Notes: generated from the sequence alone by a model not told the origin. A stretch of 18,687 nucleotides of DNA from Geosiphon pyriformis (GCA_016748015.1 JAAOMT010000672.1:549816-568502), one strand, 5' to 3'. Counted from the first letter of the stretch, positions 1 to 9,694 are shown. Translations and numbers: made by a program.

Positions 1-1207
1 TTGTGTATGAAAAATAAAAATGACATGATTTTTTATTAGATTAACAATTCAATATTTTAGATTAATTAATTGAACAATATATTGTTACGGGTTTGAGTAA
101 TGGAAATAATAAAAAAGGAAATTCAATCAAAGAAACGAATTGAATTTGTAAAGATTCAATGTGTGTAATCAATTTTAGAATCACTTAATTTTTTTTGGAA
201 AATTTGAAAATAGAAAAATAGTTCATGATTGTTAATAAAATAACACTATTGCAATTATTTTATGTTTTACTTAAAAATCAATAACAGGTATTGTGCTTTT
301 TAATTGTTTTTTTATTTAAGAAATTATAAAAGCAAACAAATATTTTTTAAATTAATTTTAACAATACAAATTAAGAAATACCAATAAGTAGTTTTTTATT
401 TAATACTTAAAGATAAAAAATTAAAAAAAAGAAATAAATAAAATAAGAAAGAATAATAGATATATTTTTATTGTATTTAATTTTTAAAATTTATGTTTTT
501 TTATATATAACTATTAAAAAAATTTAAATAATTAGATTAATAATTAAATTATTAATTAAGTTAATGATTAGATTAATAATCAAATTATTAATCAAATTAA
601 AAATTATTATCTGAAAATAAAATGGTTAATTATATAATAATAAATAATTAATACATAAAATATTAATAAAACTATAATATTTAATTATAATAATATTTTT
701 TAAATAAAATTAAACTATTTATATTTAATTTAAAAAATGTTGTTTAAATTAAAACCAATTAATTTGGCAAAGTTTTTTATTAATAAAATATATAAAATTT
801 AAGATAAAATAAGTTTTGTATTCTAAAAACCAAATTTTTATATAAAAATTTTAGTTTTTTTAATAATAGTTAAAACTTTAAAAATATTTAATTATATAAT
901 ATTCAAAATTAATATTTGTATCTTTATAGTTGTTTTTTTTAAGAGTTTTATGTTTTTTATAATTATTTTTTTAATTATATTAAAAAATAATAGTATAATT
1001 GTTTTATGTATTAAGTATATATTTATTTATTTTATTATTAGTTTTTTTAATTTAATAATAATATGTATTTTATTATTAATTATAGTAATTTGTTTTTTAA
1101 TAATCAAAATAGTATTTAAATAATTTTTGTAATATTTATAAAAAATAAAAAAAATAATTATTTATAATTAATTTTATAATATTATTATTATAACTAATTA
1201 AATTATT
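1..1207. other. AT-rich intergenic DNA, no gene seen
   Basis: This stretch is built mostly of A and T runs. I see no reading frame with recognisable protein character, no RNA gene and no clear element end. The only structure that stands out is a 36-bp tandem duplication, listed separately. It forms the downstream flank of the minus-strand LINE, whose 3' tail runs into it near position 1208. Confidence 0.7.
531..602. repeat. two tandem copies of a 36-bp AT-rich unit
   Basis: The unit beginning ATTAGATTAATAAT occurs at 531-566 and again at 567-602. The copies differ mainly by T/C and G/A changes and diverge in the last few bases. The unit is itself rich in short inverted repeats (ATTAAT/ATTAAT). 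No function is suggested; replication slippage is the simplest origin. Confidence 0.6.
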
Positions 1208-1223
1208 TTTATTATTATTATTG
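1208..1223 (-). repeat. (TAA)n 3' tail of the LINE
   Basis: On the minus strand the element ends AAGCAATAATAATAATAAT and then merges into AT-rich flank. A trinucleotide tail in place of poly(A) is typical of I-clade and related LINEs and marks the 3' end, where target-primed reverse transcription starts. Confidence 0.7.
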
Positions 1224-1340
1224 CTTAACGAATGAGGCCCAAACACTACCTAGTGCTATACATCAAAGAATTGATCTAAACTAGGCATGAATTATGCATT
1301 TTCTACATATGACCAGTCATTGGGGCCAATCAGAACAACA
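1224..1340 (-). other. LINE 3' UTR with small hairpin
   Basis: About 117 nt separate the ORF2 stop (TAG, 1341-1343) from the (TAA)n tail. Near the tail is a perfect short inverted repeat, CACTA-CC-TAGTG on the plus strand (1244-1255). A GGCCCCAA stretch near the ORF2 stop could pair with TTTGGGCC close to the tail. In LINEs such 3' structures can be the recognition site for the element's own reverse transcriptase; here that role is inferred. Confidence 0.5.
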
Positions 1341-1922
1341 CTACGCATCTATATGAACTGATATCAAATCACCTATATCTGAAAAGAACAAACAGAACTT
1401 GCGAAAACCAAAATAAACACCCAAAGCATTAGTAATAGCAAGTAATTTAACCACTTCTGCAGAAAACCTTGAAGCCAAATCATAAACTGAGATAACAGCT
1501 GAACCATCCGGTGGGATCAATCCATTCTTTTCTATATAAGCATGATGCTTAGCATGAACTGACTAGACATCCTCCCTGAAAGCAAGACCAAGAGAATGCA
1601 CAAACTTGACAATCTCTAAAACTGCAATTTTGGGATCACAAAAGATGCAAACAGTCTCACGAAACCAACCATTGAAAACAAAGCCCTTAAAAAGAGTCAT
1701 GAACACAGAGGAATCAGAAACACAGGATGACAACAAATGTAAAATACCCGAGGAAAAAAGAGAGGAACCAGAAAGTGCCTTCCAGATTCCTACATGAGAA
1801 TTCAGCAATTGACGTCGAGTGGATTTATCAATTTTGCAGAAGAACACATGATCTGACATCTCTATCTCACCACAATATAAGCATAATACACTAGAATAAT
1901 GTCTATTATAAAGGCGTTTTCA
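1341..1922 (-). pseudogene. LINE ORF2 C-terminal part with CCHC knuckle
   Basis: After TGA 1920-1922 the frame continues with LCLYCGEIEMSDHVFFC, a CX2CX7HX3C zinc-knuckle-like motif typical of LINE ORF2 C-termini. It stays open to TAG at 1563-1565 (following LAFREDV), continues in frame for about 73 more codons, and ends at TAG 1341-1343 with the residues ISVHIDA. A Trp is the likely original residue at the 1563 stop, since relatives I recall have Trp there. The knuckle probably binds nucleic acid during integration. Confidence 0.75.
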
Positions 1923-3248
1923 TATAGCAACTGGCAGCCAATAGTGCAGAGCCTTTATAAAATAAGTACGCACATTGGCCGAAGACTTGCTGGTGAAACC
2001 CGTAGCCATGTGCAAGTCAGGATGCCATACCAATGATGAGTGGAGCCAATCAACCTCGGAAAACAGACATCCCACCAAAATCTCAAAACCAGAACCAACC
2101 TCCCAGTGTGTACGACAAATAGAACGATAAATATCACAGATAAAATGTCTTGCATTCCCAGAAACAACACCACCATCAGCCATCAAGAAATGTTCACTCA
2201 AGCAGGAAGGAAGATACCACTTGGAGAAAGAAGCAGTACCAGCGATCTCATTAGCATGCTCATTCCTTGGAATGCCAGAATGACCTTTTATCTTGTGAAA
2301 ACTGACCTCCAACTCCTTACTGTGAATCAAGTTGACAATATGATGACGTTCGACCCAACACTGATTACAAAAATTGGGACACACTAGACACAACTCCGAT
2401 CTGCAAGCATACAAAGCTGATTGACTATCTGAAAACAAATGAACAGAGCTTAACAAGGAGACACACTCCAGAGCCAAGGCAATAGCCTGCAACTCTGCCA
2501 AAGTAGACAACATCAAACCCGACACATTAATGTCCAAACTCATGCTAATGTCCTCAAAAAAAACAGCAGTGCCAGCTTTACAGCCAACTGTGCCAAGATT
2601 ACTAAGGGACCCATCCGTATAAACTGACAAACTGTTAGCACCAGTCACCAGAAGACGATCATGAACAAGCACATATTCACTAGATTCAAGAATGTTCAAA
2701 GGGCCACCATTACCCAAAACCAAAGGCTGAGTGTGAAAAGATCTTACACCATCGAGAAACAAAACAGAATACTTGAACCACTCAGGAACAGGGCCACAGG
2801 GGTCCAATCTCTTCCACCACTTGAAGGTATACCAATCATAAATAGCATCATGACAGTCATGAAGTTGATTCACAAAAGCAATACCATACCACCAAAGGGA
2901 TGGGAGAAACCTGAAAAACCTTGACTTACTCAGAACCGTAGACATTGGTACCCTACCATAAAACTGAAAAGAATTGACCAAAGAGCCACCCAAAGACATA
3001 TTGCAATCAAGAAGAACATGAACCATGCCTGCCAGAAAGTTATTAGATGCACTAACCCGAATATGGACAGGAGAACTCAACAGATGAATAGGACACCAAC
3101 ACAGAACTTGCAAGTCATGAAATCTGTGGGAAAACAAATGACTCAAGATACTACTAAAGTTCACAAAACTGACAAGAGAAGCAATCTTGCTCTCAGACTG
3201 AATTTGAAAAAATGACTTTAAATCATAAAATAAAGGGTGATAAATCAC
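1920..3248 (-). CDS. LINE ORF2 RNase H segment
   Basis: This open segment of 442 residues begins downstream of a stop at 3312-3314 and ends at TGA 1920-1922. The RNase H domain occupies roughly residues 205-345: YTDGSLSNLG (first Asp), AELQAIALALE (Glu), LFSDSQSALYA (second Asp), then KGHSGIPRNEHANEIAG (His and final acidic position). The last catalytic Asp of the family is Asn here (HANEIAG, codon AAT at 2250-2252), again a G-to-A type change. The stretch before RNase H is the RT thumb/connection region; the stretch after it is conserved in related LINEs, as I recall, but has no named domain. The enzyme would degrade template RNA; this copy is probably weakened or dead. Confidence 0.85.
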   Translation of the reverse strand: MIYHPLFYDLKSFFQIQSESKIASLVSFVNFSSILSHLFSHRFHDLQVLCWCPIHLLSSPVHIRVSASNNFLAGMVHVLLDCNMSLGGSLVNSFQFYGRVPMSTVLSKSRFFRFLPSLWWYGIAFVNQLHDCHDAIYDWYTFKWWKRLDPCGPVPEWFKYSVLFLDGVRSFHTQPLVLGNGGPLNILESSEYVLVHDRLLVTGANSLSVYTDGSLSNLGTVGCKAGTAVFFEDISMSLDINVSGLMLSTLAELQAIALALECVSLLSSVHLFSDSQSALYACRSELCLVCPNFCNQCWVERHHIVNLIHSKELEVSFHKIKGHSGIPRNEHANEIAGTASFSKWYLPSCLSEHFLMADGGVVSGNARHFICDIYRSICRTHWEVGSGFEILVGCLFSEVDWLHSSLVWHPDLHMATGFTSKSSANVRTYFIKALHYWLPVAI

Positions 3249-3518
3249 ATCATTAGGGAAATTGAGTGGCAGACCAGATTTGAGCTTTAAACCTTTACGA
3301 ATCAGAGCATCTTACTTGTTGCACACATCAACAAAAACAAAACTGAACTGAGTTCTATAGCTGACTATTGGATGTAGAACTGCTGACACCAAATATAAGA
3401 ACTGCTTATGTGAGACCGCTTTTTTCATCACCAGATTGGTAAAAAAGCAAACGTCCGAATGCGCCTTAACCAAGCTAGGCTTTGAAAGACCCTCAGTTGA
3501 AAGAAAAATGCCCAGATA

Positions 3519-5345
3519 TCAGTGTGATTCCCTCTTTTTGACAATGGAAATAGGTGGACTGCTGATAGAAAGAGAGGAATTGCTAACTCTGCTATTGAAA
3601 AAAATGGCTACCGTTTTGTCATTGTTAATAGAGATGTCATTGACACAAAAAAATTCACTAGTGACATTGAGAATATGTTGAGTAGCCATCTGACTGCTGC
3701 CAACCCAAATTGTATTATCAACAAAAGCACCAGTGGTGAAAAAAGAAAAAAACCCAGCCTGGAATTTGGAACGACCATTCTTGGAAACAAAGTGAGAATT
3801 CAACCTATACCCATATACACTTTCCTGTCTTTTGACTTCACACAAAAGGGGATCATAAAATATGTGCCAGAGAAGAGGGGAGAAGATTTCTCTCTGGTCC
3901 AAACCATCATGCACATAATAACCACTTGTTAACCCAAAATCTGTCATAACTTGATTGGTATGATCCCTATGAATTCCGCCAAAAAACTGAATAAATTTGC
4001 TACACATCTTAATCCTGACCAAACTTTTCTCGAGATGCTCCCAGCCAACCGAGTTATATGCTTTTTGCATGTCTTAAAGAACCAGCCAAAGCTCCCTGTT
4101 TTTCTCCAAAGCATCTTCGACCACTGATCCAATTGCAAAAATAGGAGACTGGATTGTTGTACCCTTCAGAACCGAAAAATTGTCCTCCTGAAGAACATCA
4201 AAAGTGCTACACGCCAAAGAAATCCTGTCAGAGAGAATCTTAGAAAGAATCTTGCAAGTTGTCTTGATCAAGGCAATAGGATGTGTATTCGTCAGAACAC
4301 CTTCCCATTCATAAGATTTGGGAATCATCAAGACCCATGCTTCCTTCCAAGGGCTAAGCACCAATTCTCCAGACAAACAAGAGTTCAAAAGCACTAGCAA
4401 CATATCCAGAACCGACTTATCACAGTGTTTTCAAAACTCATTTGAAATACCCAACAAACCAGCTGCTTTGCCATCTGGAAGATCAAAAACCACCCCAAAG
4501 AACTCATCATACCCAATTGAGCACATAACCCCAGAAAAAGCTTCATCAAAAACATATTCCAATGGTTGATATTGGTGACACCAATCAACCGAGATATCAC
4601 CAACCACCTGGCATTTCCTAGTCCAACTCTCCATGATTACATCCACCTTAGACTTAACCAGATCAGGTTCCAAAATCAATTCATCATCAACCACCAAATG
4701 ATCCAGCACAACCTTACAAAACAGGTGTTCCAATATACTTCTTATCATATGACCCTTATTTATTTCAAAGCTTTCATTCCTTCTGCTTATGACAAACCTG
4801 ATGTTTGTCTCTTTAGCGCTCTGAGACTCAACAAGCTTGGATGCCCGATAAGATTTCCTAACACCCAGAAGAGTAGAAAAAACATGACCAGATTCTACAC
4901 CAGAGTCCACCAGATCCTGAATGGTTGAAGCTTTAACACTGTCCAAAGAAGCCCAATGCTCCATGAGAGAAGCAAAATCTAAAGCACACCCTACATGAGA
5001 TGTCTTAATAATCTTCAAAACCAGAAGCTCCAATTTGTAAAACTTTAAAGAGTCTTTGGTAAAGACATCATTGAATTTCTTAAACCATTTTTTCTTGAAA
5101 ATCTCACCAGCTGAGAAAACCATTATCCTGCAAATAACGCTCCACATTGCATCCAAATCCAAAAGCCTCGCAACAGCATCAAACTCATCTGAGAACAAAG
5201 TAGCATTGGCTGATGTAGTACCTTTAAAACTGTTCCACTTAACCTCATTAGCACTCTTGAAATTGAATTTCCAATGGTTTCTATTTGCTTGCCTGTGAAG
5301 AGAATTTAACTGCATATCCAAAAGCCCACCCAAACCTACAGCCAT
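3519..5345 (-). pseudogene. LINE ORF2 reverse transcriptase region, interrupted, active site mutated
   Basis: Three open pieces in one frame (5345-4431, 4403-4074, 4070-3519) make up a linker and the RT domain. Recognisable blocks are DGKAAGLLGISNE, then VLMIPKSYEWEGVL with NTHPIALI, then DMQKAYNSVGWEHL (motif A), the GLDQREIFSPLLW block (motif B), and AFVDNTIWVGSS (motif C). The motif A first Asp is kept. Motif C, normally F-A/V-D-D, reads FVDN: the second catalytic Asp is Asn (codon AAT at 3714-3716), explained by one G-to-A change. NTHPIALI has His where NxRPI is usual, again a possible G-to-A change. With these losses plus the stops at 4431, 4074 and 3519, the domain should be inactive. 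Confidence 0.88.
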
Positions 5346-5354
5346 TGAAACAGC

Positions 5355-6029
5355 TTAGTGATCCGTGTCAAAATGCTTACTGACATCCAAAACCTCACAA
5401 TTCACTATTACATCGATCAGATTTGGAGAAACAAACACATAGTCAATCGTCTTCATAACACCCCTAGAATTTGTCCAAGTGAGCAATTTTGAAGCTGGGC
5501 TTCCAGCCAAAGAATTCACCAGACCTAAATCTAGACACTTTTTAAAACTTACACATTTATGAGAACTGTCTTCATTGAAATCGCCACTGAGAACAATGAA
5601 GAAAGATTCATTAACAGCTTTTGCAATGAGAGAGTTGACTTTACCAGCCTGAGAGAACTGAACTGCTGAGAAAGCACCAGCATATAGTTCCAGGATAGAC
5701 ACCGAAAGTTTATTTTTGAAAAGTAATTTAATGGACAAGAGCCGACCAGGCACTTCTGAAACCTTGTACACATGTCTCGCCAAAGAAAAATTCATAACAA
5801 CCATGACACTAGCACCCAGATAGCCAGATTCCAAACCAGAGGTAAACACCTGTACACCATCAAATTTGTTGACAATCCAAGGGCGAATCTTTCCTTTTAA
5901 CTTTGATTCTATAAAAATAGAAACTAAATTGTTCTTTTCCCTATGCCAATGAATGACATTATTCTGTTTCGCAGAATTGTTCATTCTTCTGACGTTGCAA
6001 GTAGCAATATTCCAAATCAGATTGGTCAT
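5355..6029 (-). CDS. LINE ORF2 N-terminal AP-like endonuclease (EEP fold)
   Basis: This first open segment of ORF2 has about 224 residues. Visible exonuclease/endonuclease/phosphatase motifs in order are the Asn in ATCNVRRMN, the metal-binding Glu in FIESKLKGK, GDFNED, IDYVFVS and the terminal TDH. All these catalytic positions look intact. In this enzyme class the domain nicks one strand of chromosomal DNA to prime reverse transcription. The segment ends at TAA 5355-5357, immediately after the TDH histidine, where the family continues into the RT region without a break. Translated alone it would give an endonuclease without reverse transcriptase. Identity is firm; activity is unknown. Confidence 0.85.
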   Translation of the reverse strand: MTNLIWNIATCNVRRMNNSAKQNNVIHWHREKNNLVSIFIESKLKGKIRPWIVNKFDGVQVFTSGLESGYLGASVMVVMNFSLARHVYKVSEVPGRLLSIKLLFKNKLSVSILELYAGAFSAVQFSQAGKVNSLIAKAVNESFFIVLSGDFNEDSSHKCVSFKKCLDLGLVNSLAGSPASKLLTWTNSRGVMKTIDYVFVSPNLIDVIVNCEVLDVSKHFDTDH

Positions 6030-7816
6030 TGAGAAGAAGAAAAATTTAAGCCTGCACCAAAACTGTCCACTTTGGCCGAAAGGTCCAGAACTGTTTTCAT
6101 CAGACACTTAATGCTGTCTTCCAACTTGGACACTACAGATACATCAAAAAACATTGCTCCCGCAACAACCTCACCACTGGTGGCTGCACCCAAACTCTCA
6201 CTCATTACTATATCCACCTCTTAATTCTGTGATGAGGGGGTCACCAATGGCTGACATCTAGGGCTTGGCTGGGAAACCATTGACCCAAGTGCATCCAATT
6301 TTTTAGCCAGCTTACCCACCTGCTCTACGAGGCTGGCGAGACTGCGCTCAAAAGTGGCAAACCTATCATTGACTTCTATCGAAACCAGCAGAAATGACTT
6401 CATCTCCAAAGAGGAACCAGATTTCACAGAAACATTTCGTCCAGAGAGAGAGGGAAAAAAAGACCCACTAGCAACCTTTGCCCAAGAGAGACCACCAAAA
6501 GAGACTGGACAAGCAACTAGAGCTGATTGTTTGACATAGATGGCTGCCAATCTGCTTTTATCTGCATCTGACAGGACTTTATGCAAAGACAAACCTGAGA
6601 AATCTTTCCCACCAACCTCACAGCCCAATGATGTATGGCCTGATTTCCCACACTTGGCACACTTAGCTGAGACAAGACAAGACCAGCAGAGATTGATGCT
6701 CCTCAACACTGGTGTGGTTCTCATGATAACATCCAGTGATTCAGCAGAATCAAAACAGATGACAGCACACTTAGCTCTAGCATATGTAACCAGATAACAA
6801 TCGATGACACATGTCCTTCCACCTACTGAAACAATAAAATCCCAGATGTTATAAGCAGTTGTTCCTATTAGTAAAGTATAAAGCAGCACCTTATGCTGGT
6901 CCCTTGCATCCCATGATTCTTTGTCTAAATCCGATCTAGCTATCCACATAGCATCCTTCCCGATTAAGATTGACCATTTTGCCGTAACCAAATCGGCATG
7001 ATCTGATTGCTCAAACTCTACCACAACCTTCTGCCACAGCCCCACCAATTGCATCTTAATCAACTTAATTATCCCAAACTCGGAGAGCGCAATGTGCACA
7101 GCCTCAGCTGATGTTCTAACCAGAATTTTCTTCAACACCACAGCCCAATCTGAGTGACCAGCAGATTTTTTAAGATTGGTGTTTACCATAATTTTTGCAT
7201 CAGTAGCCATTTTGGTAGCTTTCACCAAACTTGATTCAGAAGTGAATGTTGCCCAGATGATCCCAGCAAATTTTGAGGGGGTAGAGACCCCCCCAAAACT
7301 ATTGATTCTTAAAAACAATTTTCTAACCACCACCAATTTCTTCTGAGATGATTTTCCAGTAATCTTGTCTAAGCCAATATCTAAAGCAAAAGATTTATGG
7401 ACAGAAATGGCAACCAACTTTTTGACAGGTGTGGGAAGTGCCAGCGGAGTATCAAGGAAAACATCATCATCATCATTGTTAAGCGAAAAATCAATCTTTC
7501 CCAATGGTTTGCCCAGTGCTTTTTTTGTTTTGACTTTTATACCCATAGGTGTCTGATCATGATCCCTTTCAGCAAGAGCACCACCTTTACTGTAGTCGAA
7601 ACTGGTTTCCTTTACAAGGCATTCCTCTTCTATGTTAACATTTTCAGACTCAGTGGTGTCACTAGCCTCAGAATGCCATGAGCTACTTTTCCGAACTTAA
7701 GGACTGATAACACTACCACCAGAACCACCTTCCAAAATCCCACCTTTTTTCTTTTTTCCTGAAAGAATAGATCTGAAGCTGCCACCAGAAACAAAAGCTT
7801 TAGCAGCTTTCTTCAT
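6026..7816 (-). pseudogene. LINE ORF1 nucleic-acid-binding protein with CCHC zinc knuckle, two in-frame stops
   Basis: The frame runs from ATG at 7816 (protein start MKKAAKAFVSGGSF) to TGA 6026-6028, 596 codons with no frameshift. Internal stops are TAA 7697-7699 and TAA 6221-6223. A canonical CX2CX4HX4C knuckle, CAKCGKSGHTSLGC, is encoded at 6620-6661. Upstream of it is a region with KEIPVG-like RRM-style spacing (KLIKMQLVGLWQKVVVEFE), suggestive of an RNA-recognition fold but not certain. Downstream, heptad-like stretches near FERSLASLVEQVGKLAKKLD suggest a coiled coil. ORF1 proteins coat the LINE RNA to form the retrotransposition particle. The N-terminus is Lys/Gly/Ser-rich, then acidic. 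The frame is also open for about 30 codons upstream of the ATG but without another ATG. Confidence 0.87.
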
Positions 7817-7860
7817 AACAGCAATACTACAGCCAATGGTAGCTTCATAGTCAAAAATAA

Positions 7861-9230
7861 AGGGTTTAAATTTATTGTACTGAATTGTAAAAAACTTTTT
7901 TCAAAAAACTTTATGACTTCTTTTTAGGAATTTGGAACAAAAAAAAGAAAGAAGTTTTATTAATTAAATTATTTATAATATTTTTTAAGTTGTATATAAT
8001 AAAAAAATTACTTATTAAAGATTATTTTATATTAATCTTATAAGATATAAAATTATTATTTAAAACTTTATTAATTATAAATAGTTGTTTATTAATTAAA
8101 ACACTTATTTTCATAAATATTATTTCTGTTTAAATAATATTTTAAAACTAAATTATATAAAAAATATATTTTAGCATTTTTATTTTTTTAAAAATAATTA
8201 TTTATGTTTTTATTGATAAGTTAAAAATAATATTAATTTTTTTGGTAATTTGTTTAAAAATACTGTTTAAATATTTATTTTTATAAAACAAATAGAAAAA
8301 CTTATAATTTTTTATATTATAATTTACAATTTTATAAACAAACAAAATTAAAAACAATATTTTATCTTATAAATTTGTTTTTATCTGGTTTTGGCTAAAA
8401 TTTTACATAATGTTTTATTAAAATTTTTTTTTATTAAATATTTAATAAATATGATCTAACTAATATTTAAAAGTTAAAAACAAACTAAATATTTTAGAGC
8501 AAAATAAGATTTATGTACTTTTTATATGTAATTAACTATTTAAACCAGTTTAGATTATATTATATTAATATAATTAAAAAATTTTATTTGATAAAGACAT
8601 TTTTTAAACTATTTTAAACAAGATAAAATTACCAAAAATTAATCTAACCAGCTATTTAATTGTTTTTAAATAGTTAGTTCTAATCTTAATAAATTTATAA
8701 ATTTAAAGTAAAATTAAATTAGAAAATGTCTTATTATTAATAACAACTTGATTCACAAAACTACTAAACATGTTAATATTATCTATACAATATTTTTTTT
8801 TCAATAATATCACTTTTTTTTCTAACTTACTAATAATTTTGTTAAAAACATACAGATATACTATAATTTTATTAACTCTAAAGCTAAAAATACTGTTAAA
8901 AACAAAATTATTCTTAAAAAATTGTTCAAATACAATTATCAAAAAACCAACAAGTATAACAATAGATCAAACTAAAATAATTAACTTGGTTAAATCAAAT
9001 TCCAAAAAAACCAACCAAAAGAAAACCAAAAAATTATCAACTACTACAAAAAAAAAATACTATTAAAAAAAAAATCAAAAATGTTTACAAAAACAGAAGT
9101 CTTAATATAAGACTTAATATTTATAAAATAAAATACAAATATCTTAAAAATCTTGAAAGAAAAAAACAAAAGCACTTTATAATTTACAATCAGATAGTCT
9201 ATTTTTTGATACCTAAAACAGTATTAACAA
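7861..9230. other. AT-rich spacer between the two retroelements, no gene seen
   Basis: This is very AT-rich sequence with many poly-A and poly-T runs. Two overlapping open frames near 8703-9066 translate to Ile/Leu/Lys/Asn-rich strings expected by chance in such DNA. I see no RNA gene or host exon. Small inverted repeats occur: CTATTTAA...TTAAATAG at 8652-8673, and the palindrome at 9097-9115. The five bases before the LTR (9226-9230, AACAA) would be the left target-site duplication, but the right copy lies outside the window. Confidence 0.65.
9097..9115. repeat. 19-bp palindrome near the 5' LTR
   Basis: AAGTCTTA-ATA-TAAGACTT is a perfect inverted repeat with 8-bp arms and a 3-nt centre, 115 bp before the LTR start. 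It lies in flanking DNA and may be chance in AT-rich sequence or a relic of another element. Confidence 0.5.
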
Positions 9231-9331
9231 TGTTACGGTTTAAGAATTTAGCAAAAAGAATCATAAAAATAATACAAACTATTCAATCATAATATAGCAC
9301 AGTAATAATCTTAGAAAGATAATGATTAACA

Positions 9332-9423
9332 TAGTAGCAAACACCATCTCGCGATAGTGGCAAGCACCAGTTCACAATAGCAGCCAACACCAACTGGTGA
9401 TAGCAGCAAACACCAGGTTGAAA
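9332..9423 (+). repeat. four tandem 23-bp units in the LTR (U3-like region)
   Basis: Units start at 9332, 9355, 9378 and 9401, each beginning TAG and sharing a core like GCAAACACCA. The third unit contains CACCA-AC-TGGTG, an inverted repeat. The array is conserved at 18160-18251 in the 3' LTR with one substitution at 9353. It lies upstream of a TATA-like site, where transcription-factor-binding repeats of LTR enhancers are usual; the enhancer role is inferred. Confidence 0.8.
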
Positions 9424-9463
9424 TATCAAAAAGAAAGTATTTTCTCATAGAACTACAAACATG

Positions 9464-9471
9464 TATATATA
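9464..9471 (+). promoter_or_regulatory. TATA-like element in the LTR
   Basis: TATATATA within ATGTATATATACAGTAG lies about 40 bp after the 23-bp repeat array and is unchanged in the 3' LTR. Position and sequence suit a core promoter, but in such AT-rich DNA this alone is weak evidence. Confidence 0.4.
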
Positions 9472-9688
9472 CAGTAGTTTTAATATTGGGAAATAATCAA
9501 TCAAGTAATAAAAATCATAACTTATCAAGCAATAGATCCAATTTTATCCAACAAACTCCACTTTAAATTATACTTTCAAATTAAATATCCCAAGAAACCT
9601 TTAAAATCAAAAAGAAATGAAAAAGAATATTTAAAACTGAACTATCACAACCCAAAGTATTAAGAAACTTACTTTGTATTATTTATTG

Positions 9689-9694
9689 AATAAA
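9689..9694 (+). promoter_or_regulatory. AATAAA polyadenylation signal candidate in the LTR
   Basis: AATAAA in TATTGAATAAAACTATC sits about 220 bp downstream of the TATA-like site and is kept in the 3' LTR. It could direct 3' processing of the element RNA. It is a plausible U3/R marker only. Confidence 0.35.

Larger units (their letters stand above)
1341..6029 (-). pseudogene. LINE ORF2 polyprotein (endonuclease-RT-RNase H), seven in-frame stops
   Basis: A single minus-strand frame runs from ATG at 6029 to TAG at 1341, 1,562 codons, with no frameshift. It is broken by TAA 5355-5357, TGA 4431-4433, TAA 4074-4076, TGA 3519-3521, TAA 3312-3314, TGA 1920-1922 and TAG 1563-1565. Homology continues directly across each stop, for example ELWLVL-stop-DMQKAY in RT. 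ORF2 would nick the target DNA, reverse transcribe the element RNA on the nick and remove RNA from the hybrid. The start is chosen because its ATG overlaps the ORF1 stop; a further in-frame ATG lies upstream at 6107 inside ORF1. Stops fall where relatives, as I recall them, have Gln, Arg or Trp, which fits point mutation of CAA, CGA and TGG codons. Domain segments are listed separately. Confidence 0.9.
1208..7860 (-). mobile_element. non-LTR retrotransposon (LINE) with APE endonuclease and RNase H, decayed
   Basis: Read on the minus strand, the element has ORF1 (7816 to 6026), ORF2 (6029 to 1341), a 3' UTR of about 117 nt, and a (TAA)n tail. Domain order in ORF2 is AP-like endonuclease, reverse transcriptase, RNase H, CCHC knuckle, as in RNase H-bearing LINEs of the I/Tad1 type; I cannot fix the clade. 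The 5' boundary is set only by the change to AT-rich sequence and is uncertain by about 100 nt. I could not find a target-site duplication by eye. Both ORFs keep a single frame throughout but carry nine in-frame stops, and the RT active site is mutated, so this copy cannot be autonomous. The protein wording resembles LINE proteins I recall from arbuscular mycorrhizal fungi. Confidence 0.9.

Noticed and set aside
2040-3215. Plus-strand open frames opposite the LINE RNase H region, and similar frames opposite ORF1 and gag-pol
   Set aside because: They lie antisense to clear retroelement domains, lack motifs and look like shadows of real coding frames.
7817-7905. An N-terminal extension of LINE ORF1 upstream of the ATG at 7816
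   Set aside because: The frame is open for about 30 codons but has no ATG, and the sequence grades into AT-rich flank; not enough to claim coding.
8703-9066. Overlapping open frames on both strands in the AT-rich spacer
   Set aside because: Translations are Ile/Leu/Lys/Asn-rich with poly-Lys and poly-Phe runs, as expected from A/T runs. No motif or domain is visible, and both strands are open at the same place.
9332-9423. CRISPR-like array
   Set aside because: The 23-bp units abut with no spacers, lie inside an LTR and recur in the second LTR; the setting is eukaryotic.
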